Positions 8,065 through 15,613 of a stretch of DNA of 26,518 bases are shown here, piece after piece; position 1 is the stretch's first letter, and the number at the start of each line of letters is the position of its first letter. Origin of the DNA: JANQIV01 sp050117315 (lineage in GTDB: Bacteria; Bacteroidota; Ignavibacteria; Ignavibacteriales; Melioribacteraceae); the NCBI GenBank assembly GCA_050117315.1, contig JASFMY010000097.1, positions 1-26,518 of the forward strand. The letters run 5' to 3'. Below the pieces are notes generated by a model. The model was not told the origin of the DNA and ran no database searches. It worked only from the letters and a program-made list of their open reading frames with translations. A program made the position numbers and the translations under genes.

Positions 8065-9738
8065 ATGAAAAAGTTATTATTAGTTCTTCTGTCTATTCAA
8101 TTTTCAACCATGATTTATTCTCAAGTTGAAAACGTACGCCTTTCTCACTCCGTTTATGATTTTATAAAAGAGATGAAAGTAAAAGGTGTTATTGAAAATA
8201 TCCACGATGATAACCCTGGCCTGTCACGCCACGAGATAAAAAAGTATTTGAAAGAGATTGAAAAAAATAAAAACGAATTGAGTTTAACCGAAAAGAAATT
8301 TCTTACAAAATACAAAGATGAATTTTTTGAAGAGGAATATGATCCCGAAAAACACTGGCAATTATGCAACGAAGGGTTTGGTTCTTTTTCATCAGATAAA
8401 GTAAAGTATTTTTATGTCTATCGTGACGAAAATTTAAATTTCTTTTTTGAAGCCTCGGGTCACTTTCAATACGGGATGCAGTTCGAGGAAGTATCCGATA
8501 ATGTATTTTTATTTGACGGCGGATTTCGTTTAAGGGGTACGCTTTTAGGCAAGCTGGGTTATTATTTTACCTTTATTAAAGGCGGCATATCCGGAAATAA
8601 AGATGTTGCATCGTTAATAAAACCAAGTCTAAACTCCAACTTTAAATTTATTGAAGAACTGGAAAATGTAAGCAATTTCGATTTTACAACCGGTTATTTG
8701 AAATATCAAACCTCCCCGGTAGAAGATATGTCTATTTCGGTTCAGCTTGGTAGAGAGCAAGTTAAATACGGTTACGGTTACGGCAGTAAACTAATTTTGT
8801 CCGGCGATAATCCGAACATGGATTTTATAAAGTTTGATTTCTCGTACGGGATATTTTCTTTTTCTTCAATACATGCTTCAACTGTCGGCGAGTATAGCAT
8901 TGACGGTTCGCAAAATTACACTAAATATTTTGCTCTCAACAAATTCAAATTTATGATCCCCGATCTTTTTGAAGTCGGTATTGGTGAAGCTGTTGTTTAT
9001 GCCGATAGAGGGCTGGACTTCGGTTATTTTAATCCCTTTATTTTTTACACTTTTGTTGAACATTCATTGCAGGACAGGGACAACGCCACTTTCTTTATGG
9101 ATATCCAATCAAACTTCGTTAATAATTTAGAGTTTCAGGCCAGTGTATTTTTTGACGAAAATATTCTAACAAGTTTTGGCGATGAAACAATTGGCGATTT
9201 TGACAGCTTTAAAAATAAAACTGCTTACCAGCTTGGGGCTTTCTGGTATTCCCCTTTCTCAATAAATGATCTTTCAATTGTTACGGAGTATACCCGGATA
9301 CGCCCTTATGTTTACACGCATAAAAATTCTAAAAACACATATACTGCTTTCGGCCAAAATCTTGGACACAGAATCGGACCTAATGCAGATGAAATAATGC
9401 TCGGGTTAAATTATAATTTTAACGAATGGATTAGGACGGAACTTGAGTACCGGAAAGTAAGAAGCGGTGAGAATGTTTATGATGAAAACGGCGAACTGGT
9501 TTTTAATTCGGGCGGCGATATATTTCAATCCATAAGAAATGATATTGACGACGAGCATGTGAAATTCTTAGCCGGAGAGAGAATTGACAATAATATTTTT
9601 TCAGTGCTCTTAAGGATAGAACCCATAAGAGATTTGATTTTCGATATTGTTTATGTAAATAATTGCCAGGAAAATATTACAAATGGTATTTCGGAAAATA
9701 TTAGTTATGGCTATATTAAAATGAACGTTGAGTTTTAA
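8065..9738 (+). CDS. Wzi-like outer-membrane beta-barrel protein
   Basis: The frame is open from a TTG at 8023, but the ATG at 8065 directly begins a good signal peptide (MKKLLLVLLSIQFSTMIYSQ, cleavage after about residue 20), so I place the start there, giving 557 residues. The mature N terminus has a short helical region rich in Lys and Glu (KEIEKNKNELSLTEKKFLTKY). The rest alternates aromatic and polar residues as in a beta-barrel, with segments such as QLGREQVKYGYG and KLILSGDNPN that recall the capsule-assembly Wzi family. The final residue is Phe after NVEF, as usual for outer-membrane proteins. It starts a three-gene set with a lipoprotein 11 bases downstream and then a TonB-dependent receptor. 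No capsule genes are adjacent, so a role in capsule attachment is not supported here; a general outer-membrane channel is equally possible. Confidence 0.6.
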   Translation: MKKLLLVLLSIQFSTMIYSQVENVRLSHSVYDFIKEMKVKGVIENIHDDNPGLSRHEIKKYLKEIEKNKNELSLTEKKFLTKYKDEFFEEEYDPEKHWQLCNEGFGSFSSDKVKYFYVYRDENLNFFFEASGHFQYGMQFEEVSDNVFLFDGGFRLRGTLLGKLGYYFTFIKGGISGNKDVASLIKPSLNSNFKFIEELENVSNFDFTTGYLKYQTSPVEDMSISVQLGREQVKYGYGYGSKLILSGDNPNMDFIKFDFSYGIFSFSSIHASTVGEYSIDGSQNYTKYFALNKFKFMIPDLFEVGIGEAVVYADRGLDFGYFNPFIFYTFVEHSLQDRDNATFFMDIQSNFVNNLEFQASVFFDENILTSFGDETIGDFDSFKNKTAYQLGAFWYSPFSINDLSIVTEYTRIRPYVYTHKNSKNTYTAFGQNLGHRIGPNADEIMLGLNYNFNEWIRTELEYRKVRSGENVYDENGELVFNSGGDIFQSIRNDIDDEHVKFLAGERIDNNIFSVLLRIEPIRDLIFDIVYVNNCQENITNGISENISYGYIKMNVEF

Positions 9739-9749
9739 TCTTACCGTTT

Positions 9750-10313
9750 ATGAAAATTATAAAAAACAGACCGGCGGCATTACTTACAACTGCAATATTA
9801 TTACTCATTATTTCTATTTCATGCGACGGCGGAATAGAACCTTATCCCGAACCGCTTGATCCCGGATTGACGGGTTTCAGCGGCCTAATTACTTTTACAG
9901 GTGATTGGCCCGAAGGCGTTACCAGGACCCACCTTGTTGTTTTTGAAAATACTATAAATTCATATGCCGATTTTTTTCCGCCCAATATGAGTTTTATTGT
10001 AGACCCCGTCCCTTACGGGGCAACGGAATTTGAGTATAATTCAAATGACAACAATTATGAAAATTTATTTGAAATAGAGCCCGGGACGTACAGGTACATT
10101 GTTGTAGCTCAATCAAGCACTAAAGAAATCTCTTTGTCAAGAAGTGACTGGGTAGTGGTTGGGATTTATTATAATGAAGGAGATAATTCTACGCCGGGAA
10201 GTATGACAATTGAAGAAGGAAAGATTACTGCGGATATTAACATAGTGTGTGATTTTAATAACCCGCCGCTGCAGCCTCCGTCAGAAAGTTCACAAATGGA
10301 GCCGGTACAATGA
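9750..10313 (+). CDS. Putative lipoprotein between two outer-membrane genes
   Basis: This 187-residue protein has a lipoprotein signal: a basic start, a hydrophobic stretch (LLTTAILLLIISIS) and Cys25 as the likely lipidated residue, followed by DGG, which may favour membrane retention. The mature part is acidic and aromatic and probably all-beta, with GFSGLITFTGDWPEG at its start and EPGTYRYIVVAQ in the middle, resembling a small Ig-like or transthyretin-like fold. I do not recognise a named family. Its last four bases (ATGA) overlap the start of the downstream TonB-dependent receptor, so the two are translationally coupled. This suggests a surface or periplasmic accessory, possibly a ligand-binding partner of the receptor. 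That function is inferred only from position. Confidence 0.7.
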   Translation: MKIIKNRPAALLTTAILLLIISISCDGGIEPYPEPLDPGLTGFSGLITFTGDWPEGVTRTHLVVFENTINSYADFFPPNMSFIVDPVPYGATEFEYNSNDNNYENLFEIEPGTYRYIVVAQSSTKEISLSRSDWVVVGIYYNEGDNSTPGSMTIEEGKITADINIVCDFNNPPLQPPSESSQMEPVQ

Positions 10314-12487
10314 AGTTAAGTAAAATATTGTTTCTTTTTTTACTTCCCGGATTTATTGTTATCAATGCTCAAAACAAAAATTTGATAGGATACGTTTATA
10401 ATGCGGATAACGAACCTATTGAGGGAGCAAACGTAGTTTTACTGGGGACAGAATACGGCGCTGCAACAGATGGAGACGGTAGATTTCAAATTACTAATGT
10501 TAAATTCGGCAAATATAAATTACAGATTTCTTTCGTTGGCTTTGGCAAACTTGTTATTGAAAATTTTATATTTGATGAAAATTATAAAGTGCAAACTTTT
10601 GTTTTAGCTCAAGATGAAATTGAAACCGGAGAGGTGATTGTATCTACAAGTAAATATGAAAAAAAACTAGAAGACGTTACGGTAAGCACGGCAATCATAA
10701 AGCCCGACGTGATCGCAAAAAAAAATATTGTTCGGTTTGATGAACTGCTTAGATATGTTCCGGGGATAAATGCAAACGTTGAACAGATTAGTATCCGGGG
10801 CTCAACCGGTTACAGCAAAGGCACAGGCTCAAGGGTTTTGGCTGCCATTGACGGAGTTCCCATTTACACCGGCGGAACAGGTGAAATAATCTGGGAAATG
10901 ATTCCCCTTACTGATATTGAAAGAGTGGAGATCATAAAAGGCCCGGCAAGTTCGTTATACGGTTCTGCTGCAATTGGTGGAGTAATAAATATAATCTCAA
11001 AAAAAGCTTCCTCTAAACCTTTAACACATTTCAGGACTTTCGGCGGAGCTTATGACGATCCTTCGTTTGAAGAGTGGAAGTGGAGCGATAAACTAAGAAC
11101 TTTCTACGGTGTGTATTTAACTCACTCTAACAGGGCAGGGAAGCTCGGTTACACAGTTTCGTTAAATAAATTTGATGATGCCGGGTACCGCGAAAGTGAT
11201 TTTATGAAAAGGCATATCATTTACTTAAAACTTGATTATGAAATTAATGAAAGTCAGTCCATTGCGTTGATTAGCAATTATCTTGATATGAACAGGGGAA
11301 ATTTCCTTTACTGGAAAGATTCGCGGAATACTTTGATTCCTTCCGATGATTCAAGGGATCAAAGGGTTGAGTCCGACAGGGAGTTCGTGAGTTTAATTTA
11401 CGATAATAAATTTTCCGGGAAATTTTCTGCAAAGCTGAAATCAAGCTTTTACCGTTCGCATTTCGACGGTATTGCAAAAAGTGTTACTTCTGCAACAAGC
11501 ACTCTTTACAGGAATGAAATTATAGCTCAATATAAATTCTCAAATGATTTTCTTTTTATTCCCGGCTTTGAATTTTCAATTGCCGATATTGAATCGAACC
11601 TTTTCAGCAACACGGATTACTATTCGTTATCCGGTTTTTTCCATTCGGAATATAAAGGGATAAAAAATATATCTGTAGATTTCGGGGTTCGTTATGATTA
11701 TATCAAGCTCGACACATTACTAGGCGCCAGTGCGGCTTCTCCAAAGATAGGGCTGAATTACAAACCCCTGGATAATCTAATATTAAGGGCATCACTTGGA
11801 ACCGGTTTTAGAGCTCCCACGCCTTCGGAAGTATTCACAGCCGTTGATATTAACCTCGGGGTTGATGTTGTAGAAAATCCGGACTTAAAACATGAAACAA
11901 GTATTTCCTTTGAAGCCGGATTTAATTACAAACCTTTCAGGAATCTTGAATTTGATTTGGCCCTATATCAAAATGAATATACGGATTTTATTGAGCCGAC
12001 CTTAAACGAGAACGGAAAAATCCAGTATTTGAATCTGCCTGAAGCCAGAATTCAGGGGGTAGAATTCCTTTCAACTTATGAGCTGATTTCAAACGTAGCG
12101 AGTCTTTCATTCGGCTATAACTACCTATGGGCTATTGATCTGGAAAAGGATGAGTTCATGAAATACCGCCCTCGCCATACAATAAAAGTGAACACCGAGT
12201 TAAATTTATACCCGTTTGAAATTAGAGCGGATGTTCGCTATTCAAGCAAGGTGGAAGAAATTGACGATCTTATAACCAGCCCCCCGTTTAATATAGTTGT
12301 GGACGGTGAGAACAGGTCCGAGATTCTTGTTGTTGATGTAAGTCTCGGCTATAACTTCAGCTTTTCCAACATACCGTTTAAGATATATTTAATTGAAAAA
12401 AACTTAACGAGTTATAATTATGTTGAATTTATCGGTAACCAGATGCCGCTTAGAAATGCTGCTTTAAGTATTGAAGCTTATTTTTAG
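10310..12487 (+). CDS. TonB-dependent receptor with CarboxypepD-regulatory-like domain
   Basis: This 725-residue outer-membrane importer uses energy passed on by TonB. Order of parts: signal peptide (about 1-20, ending VINAQ); a carboxypeptidase-regulatory-like beta-sandwich (about 22-105, with GYVYNADNEPIEGANVVL and DGDGRFQI); the plug (about 118-230, with RGSTGYSKGTGSRVL, IDGVPIY, IERVEIIKGPASSLYG and GGVINIISKK); then the 22-strand barrel, ending in the aromatic residue of IEAYF. The regulatory-like domain is typical of Bacteroidota receptors, but the length is nearer to siderophore/vitamin receptors than to the roughly 1000-residue SusC proteins, and no SusD partner follows. The ligand cannot be read from sequence. 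No cobalamin riboswitch or Fur box was recognised upstream; expression is probably from the promoter of the 8065 gene. TonB, ExbB and ExbD are not in the window. Confidence 0.93.
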   Translation: MKLSKILFLFLLPGFIVINAQNKNLIGYVYNADNEPIEGANVVLLGTEYGAATDGDGRFQITNVKFGKYKLQISFVGFGKLVIENFIFDENYKVQTFVLAQDEIETGEVIVSTSKYEKKLEDVTVSTAIIKPDVIAKKNIVRFDELLRYVPGINANVEQISIRGSTGYSKGTGSRVLAAIDGVPIYTGGTGEIIWEMIPLTDIERVEIIKGPASSLYGSAAIGGVINIISKKASSKPLTHFRTFGGAYDDPSFEEWKWSDKLRTFYGVYLTHSNRAGKLGYTVSLNKFDDAGYRESDFMKRHIIYLKLDYEINESQSIALISNYLDMNRGNFLYWKDSRNTLIPSDDSRDQRVESDREFVSLIYDNKFSGKFSAKLKSSFYRSHFDGIAKSVTSATSTLYRNEIIAQYKFSNDFLFIPGFEFSIADIESNLFSNTDYYSLSGFFHSEYKGIKNISVDFGVRYDYIKLDTLLGASAASPKIGLNYKPLDNLILRASLGTGFRAPTPSEVFTAVDINLGVDVVENPDLKHETSISFEAGFNYKPFRNLEFDLALYQNEYTDFIEPTLNENGKIQYLNLPEARIQGVEFLSTYELISNVASLSFGYNYLWAIDLEKDEFMKYRPRHTIKVNTELNLYPFEIRADVRYSSKVEEIDDLITSPPFNIVVDGENRSEILVVDVSLGYNFSFSNIPFKIYLIEKNLTSYNYVEFIGNQMPLRNAALSIEAYF

Positions 12488-12504
12488 TTCTCATCAAATA
12501 TATT

Positions 12505-12645
12505 AGAGTTTCTGCAAAATAAAAAGTCTGTCATTTCGAACCCGTTCTTTGGGTGAGAAATCTTTCAATTAGAGCACGATTTCAAAGATTTCTCCCTCCG
12601 GTCGAAATGACAAAACGTTTAGATATCTAATTTTGCAGAAACTCT
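12505..12645. repeat. Nested palindromic intergenic repeat (second type)
   Basis: Three nested pairs of arms are visible: an outer 16-bp pair at 12505-12520 and 12630-12645 (AGAGTTTCTGCAAAAT and its complement), a middle pair around 12529-12542 and 12600-12612 (TGTCATTTCGAACC and GGTCGAAATGACA), and an inner 10-bp pair at 12555-12564 and 12585-12594 (GAGAAATCTT and AAGATTTCTC). The GTCATTTCGA...GAGAAATC core resembles palindromic repeats scattered through Bacteroidota genomes, as I recall them. It is unrelated to the hairpin repeat at 5119 and 16954. It lies just after the TonB receptor and could also act as its transcript end. Confidence 0.8.
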
Positions 12646-12759
12646 ATTTATTATAAGGAACTTTTCATACAATAACTGCAACCTTTTGAAGTGATATTTC
12701 GTCAAAAATGTATCTAATAATTTATTTTAACTAACTACATAATACCTGGGGAGGCCGAT

Positions 12760-13194
12760 ATGTTAGTAAAAAAAACATCATTTCTGTTAATCTTAACACT
12801 TGTTATTTCTAATATTTCATTTGCAAATACGGCAGTGGAAGAAGCAGCTGTTAAAACGGTTATTGAGAAATATGCCGCTGCTACTGAAGCAAAAGACGTT
12901 AGTGCATTAGAAGATCTTTTTGCTAAAAATGCAGTTATTTTTAGAATCACATTAAGAGGCAAAGAAGTTATTGAATATGACCAGGATGCTTTTACGGAAC
13001 AAGTTAAAAAAGGTAGATTAGGCGGCTGGAAAAGAGATCTGGAAGTTCAAAGTGTTGACGTGTATGATAATACCGCAGTGGCTAAAATTAAGCTGACAGA
13101 TAAAAAACTAAAGCAAACCGAATTTTTATCCTTTGTTAAAATAGACGGTGTCTGGAAAATAGTCAGTTGTTCATTGACAAGAGAAAAAGCATAA
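12760..13194 (+). CDS. Secreted NTF2-like (SnoaL/DUF4440-type) small protein
   Basis: The 144-residue protein begins with a clear signal peptide (about 1-22, LILTLVISNISFA), so it should be periplasmic or secreted. The mature part has the order of an NTF2-like cone fold: a first helix (EEAAVKTVIEKYAAATEAKDVSALEDLF), then AKNAVIFRI, a middle helix with DAFTEQVKKG, and beta strands ending in FVKIDGVWKIVSCS. Such proteins include ketosteroid-isomerase-like enzymes, lumazine-binding-like proteins and ligand-binding proteins of unknown role; no catalytic residues can be assigned. An unusually strong ribosome site, GGGGAGG at 12748-12754, fixes the ATG at 12760 and contrasts with the weak sites of most neighbours, suggesting high expression. 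It is monocistronic, with a repeat upstream and a terminator downstream. Confidence 0.8.
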   Translation: MLVKKTSFLLILTLVISNISFANTAVEEAAVKTVIEKYAAATEAKDVSALEDLFAKNAVIFRITLRGKEVIEYDQDAFTEQVKKGRLGGWKRDLEVQSVDVYDNTAVAKIKLTDKKLKQTEFLSFVKIDGVWKIVSCSLTREKA

Positions 13195-13222
13195 GATGAA
13201 ATCTCAGTGTTGTTAAGCAAAG

Positions 13223-13246
13223 GCCTCTTGAATAAAGAGGCTTTTT
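13223..13246. terminator. Terminator between convergent genes
   Basis: GCCTCTT at 13223-13229 and AAGAGGC at 13235-13241 form a 7-bp stem with a 5-base loop, followed on the + strand by TTTTT. It ends the 12760 transcript and sits at the 3' end of meaB on the other strand, whose stop codon is at 13245-13247, so it may work in both directions. Confidence 0.75.
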
Positions 13247-14375
13247 ATTTTGTGTCGAAATATGTATTTAATAACTTTTCGGCTGCGCTTGTAGGGACAA
13301 TCTGTTCGTTAATTATTTTTTCTTCCGTTGTAGGAATAAGATTTTTAATCTCTTCATTGTTATAAAATCTGTTTTTCAATTCATCTTCTACAAGTGAATA
13401 AATCCATTCAATTGATTGTTGTTTTCTTCTTTCTGAAAACACACCGGATTCTTTTGTCGATTTTTCAAACTTTTGAATTAATTTCCAAATCTCCGGGATA
13501 CCTTTGCCCGTTACTGCCGAACATGTATAGGCGTTTGTCTGCCAGCCTTTTGTTGCAGGCTGTAAATAATGCAGAGCATTGGAATATTCCGCTTTTGCCA
13601 CTTCCGCTTTTTTCTCGTTGTCGCCGTCGGCTTTGTTGATTAGCAATGCATCTGCCAATTCTATTACGCCTTTTTTAATACCCTGCAATTCGTCCCCGGC
13701 TCCGGCAATTTGCAGAAGCAAAAAGAAATCAACCATTGAGCGGACGGTAACTTCGCTTTGCCCGACGCCTACAGTCTCGATTAAAATCACATCGTACCCG
13801 GCAGCTTCGCAGACTAAAATTGTTTCACGGCTTTTGCGGGTAACCCCGCCAAGTGTCCCGCTTGAAGGGGAAGGGCGGATAAACGCATTTGGCTCTTTTG
13901 ATAATTTTTCCATACGTGTCTTATCACCGAGAATGCTGCCTTTTGTAACAGTGCTGCTCGGGTCAACCGCGAGTACTGCAACTTTGTGTCCGTGTTTAAT
14001 TAAATATAAACCAAGCGTTTCAATGAATGTGCTTTTACCCGCACCGGGTACGCCTGTAATCCCAATACGGATTGAACTGCCTGTTTTGGGCAAAAGTTTT
14101 TTCAACACATCCTGAGAAAGTTTATGATGTATTTCGGAGTTGCTTTCAATTAGTGTAATTGTACGGGCAAGTAAAGTCCTGTCGTTCCTCAATACGCCCT
14201 CGGCATAGTCATCAACAGTCAGTCCTTTTTTCTTTTTGCCTGCCGCAACGTACCTACTGCCTACTGTATTCTCGTTTCCTTTCACTACTCTTACAGCAAA
14301 TTCTTTCCCGGCATTTTCAGGCTGCCAATCGGGTTTGTATGATTTATCGATATTTTTTTTGTCTTCTGGATTCAT
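13245..14375 (-). CDS. meaB: Methylmalonyl-CoA mutase-associated GTPase MeaB
   Basis: MeaB is a G3E P-loop GTPase that gates delivery of adenosylcobalamin to methylmalonyl-CoA mutase and protects the mutase from inactivation. In this 376-residue protein the Walker A loop is GVPGAGKS (108-115), followed by the family segments AVDPSS (136-141) and GSILGDKTRM (147-156). The metal and switch region is ETVGVGQSE (200-208), and the base-specificity motif is NKAD (247-250). The C-terminal helix-rich part (SIEWIYSLVEDEL) is the usual dimerisation arm. About 50 N-terminal residues, rich in Lys, Asn and Asp, precede the conserved domain; the start may therefore lie further in, though no better start site is obvious. 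The mutase subunits are on the same strand but 6.7 kb away, separated by the oppositely oriented sugar locus. Cytoplasmic. Confidence 0.93.
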   Translation of the reverse strand: MNPEDKKNIDKSYKPDWQPENAGKEFAVRVVKGNENTVGSRYVAAGKKKKGLTVDDYAEGVLRNDRTLLARTITLIESNSEIHHKLSQDVLKKLLPKTGSSIRIGITGVPGAGKSTFIETLGLYLIKHGHKVAVLAVDPSSTVTKGSILGDKTRMEKLSKEPNAFIRPSPSSGTLGGVTRKSRETILVCEAAGYDVILIETVGVGQSEVTVRSMVDFFLLLQIAGAGDELQGIKKGVIELADALLINKADGDNEKKAEVAKAEYSNALHYLQPATKGWQTNAYTCSAVTGKGIPEIWKLIQKFEKSTKESGVFSERRKQQSIEWIYSLVEDELKNRFYNNEEIKNLIPTTEEKIINEQIVPTSAAEKLLNTYFDTK

Positions 14376-14388
14376 CTGATAATTATAC

Positions 14389-14811
14389 CTAATTTCTGCT
14401 AATAATATCTGTATAACGAAAATCTTTTGGTGTCAGGTTAGTTTTACCTAGAAGATCTTTCCGCATAGCTAAAACTATATTGCCTATCAAAGTTTGACCT
14501 TCAGGAATTTTTACTCCTTTTTCATATTTACTGATGGTATCAATTAGTTCTTGAATTGCTTTAACAACTTCGTCTGAACTATACAACCATGAGCTGTACT
14601 GTTCTTCAAAAAATTTTTTCTTCATATCAGCAGTTGCTGTTTGCCCTACAAATGCTTGCATAAGGATTAGCAAATTTTTGTACTTTTCTTCCTTAAATTT
14701 TAATATCGTCTCTGCTTTTTTTGATTTCATAGAAAAAAAGTAAGTTAGATATGAACTCAATATAGCTGCTATTATTGGTAAAGAAACTAATAATAAATTT
14801 TTGGTATCCAT
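14389..14811 (-). CDS. Small membrane-anchored protein of unknown function
   Basis: The 140-residue product has one N-terminal membrane segment (LLLVSLPIIAAILSSYLTYFF, about residues 6-26), then a basic, coiled-coil-like stretch (KKAETILKFKEEKYKNLLILMQAFVG) and a soluble helical part ending RKDLLGKTNLTPKDFRYTDII. The Ala-Met-Arg-Lys-Asp-Leu-Leu-Gly segment is the sort of conserved block seen in uncharacterised proteins of this layout, but I cannot name a family. It ends 13 bases before meaB starts, so both are probably on one transcript, although no link to mutase maturation is evident. It uses the ATG at 14811 without a visible ribosome site. A longer reading frame that overlaps its 5' end in another phase (14693-14902) belongs to a gene fragment. 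Confidence 0.65.
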   Translation of the reverse strand: MDTKNLLLVSLPIIAAILSSYLTYFFSMKSKKAETILKFKEEKYKNLLILMQAFVGQTATADMKKKFFEEQYSSWLYSSDEVVKAIQELIDTISKYEKGVKIPEGQTLIGNIVLAMRKDLLGKTNLTPKDFRYTDIISRN

Positions 14812-14833
14812 TTAAGTTCACTTTTATTTTGTG

Positions 14834-14902
14834 TTTTTTTGCAACAGCTATTATATGTCCATCTAAATCAGCAACATAGCCAACATAATCATCCCAATTC
14901 AT
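14834..14902 (-). pseudogene. C-terminal fragment of a VOC-family (glyoxalase-fold) protein
   Basis: The minus strand reads NWDDYVGYVADLDGHIIAVAKK, close to the terminal strand-and-loop of vicinal-oxygen-chelate proteins (pattern GGYSGYFADPDGHLWEVA, from memory). No matching sequence precedes it: the upstream frame soon meets a stop and passes through a GC-rich palindrome at 14908-14917. Only this tail of a roughly 125-residue domain remains, so it cannot be functional. Confidence 0.45.
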
Positions 14903-14907
14903 GCCCT

Positions 14908-14917
14908 GCCTGCAGGC
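14908..14917. repeat. GC-rich palindrome at a gene-fragment edge
   Basis: GCCTGCAGGC is a perfect 10-bp palindrome, preceded by CCT so that the string begins CCTGCC. It stands out from the AT-rich surroundings and lies beside the broken 5' edge of the VOC fragment. A related CCTGCC...GGCAGG segment interrupts the repeat copy at 17013-17044. A shared small mobile sequence is possible but unproven. Confidence 0.35.
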
Positions 14918-15002
14918 GTTTATTCCAACAATTAATATTAAGTATAAATTACGAGATAAACATTTGGTTTCTTTGAAAATTTATAATATACTTGGTAATT
15001 AA

Positions 15003-15147
15003 ATATCCGAGCTGGTAAATAAGGAACAACCGGCAGGAAAATATGAAGTAAAATTCGACGTATCAAAACTTTCAAGCGGAGTTTAATTTTTACAGAATGC
15101 AGTCCGGAAATTATTCAAGAGTTCGTAAAATGGTATTGATAAAATAA
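15003..15147 (+). pseudogene. Frameshifted type IX secretion C-terminal sorting domain
   Basis: The + strand first reads ELVNKEQPAGKYEVKFD and then VSKLSSGV before a premature TAA at about 15084. Skipping one extra base there gives FYRMQSGNYSRVRKMVLIK and a TAA at 15145. Joined, this matches the Por/type IX secretion sorting domain (pattern LV...PAGxYxVxFdgsxLsSGvYfYrl...kkMvLlK). The sorting domain normally ends a long secreted protein, but an in-frame stop lies at 15000-15002, so the passenger is gone and only the tail remains, with a one-base insertion. The next gene starts 5 bases after its stop. Confidence 0.75.
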
Positions 15148-15152
15148 TTCGT

Positions 15153-15584
15153 ATGCCCTCCCCTAAAGTAATATTACCATACATTCTTATAATACTTACT
15201 GCTTGTTCATTAGTTCCCGAGAATGATAACGTGATAGAAGTAGGGGATCATAAAACTAGTATTAAGGAATTTCAAAGCAGGCTGAATAACATTCCGCAAA
15301 CTCTTAAACTGCCGGTGAATGAACTGAAGGAAAATTTAGCCGCAACATTAATAGCGGAAACCGTTTTTTCTATTGATAAAAGATTGCAGAATAAACTCAA
15401 TACATTTTTATCGGATGTGATAGGAAATTATGAAATTGAAATTAACCGGGATGCGTTGGAAAAAGTAGAATATTTCGGCGGAAATATGGGAGTTAAAAAA
15501 ACTCACTTTCCTTTAAGAAGTGCGGTACCTATGTTTCTGATTTTTGATCACAATGCAAAATGGTATCAATGCTTAACTGATTAA
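15153..15584 (+). CDS. Lipoprotein with PpiC/SurA-like N terminus, probably shortened
   Basis: The 143-residue protein has a short lipoprotein signal (PYILIILTAC, lipid-bearing Cys18). Residues 25-75 (VIEVGDHKTSIKEFQSRL and LPVNELKENLAATLIAE) look like the N-terminal chaperone segment of periplasmic SurA/PpiC peptidyl-prolyl isomerases. The parvulin domain that should follow, about 100 residues, is missing. The remaining part (FLSDVIGNYEIEINRDALEKVEYF) resembles the C-terminal helix of such proteins. I therefore infer an internal deletion that kept the frame, leaving a product without isomerase activity, or a degenerating gene. It follows a pseudogene remnant by 5 bases and precedes the sugar transporter by 29 bases. 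The start at 15153 lacks a clear ribosome site. Confidence 0.5.
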   Translation: MPSPKVILPYILIILTACSLVPENDNVIEVGDHKTSIKEFQSRLNNIPQTLKLPVNELKENLAATLIAETVFSIDKRLQNKLNTFLSDVIGNYEIEINRDALEKVEYFGGNMGVKKTHFPLRSAVPMFLIFDHNAKWYQCLTD

Positions 15585-15613
15585 AACCTCACAAAAAAAC
15601 CGGGAGAGTTGAT

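Noticed and set aside
9739..10309. SusD-like partner for the TonB receptor
   Set aside because: The lipoprotein is only 187 residues, with no tetratricopeptide-like helices; SusD proteins are far larger.
13579..14115. 178-residue open frame on the + strand
   Set aside because: It lies fully opposite meaB, whose GTPase motifs are unmistakable, and its translation is low-complexity and unlike any protein family.
14693..14902. 69-residue minus-strand frame as an intact gene
   Set aside because: Only its first 23 residues match a family (the VOC tail); the rest runs out of phase into the gene starting at 14811, so it is treated as a fragment.
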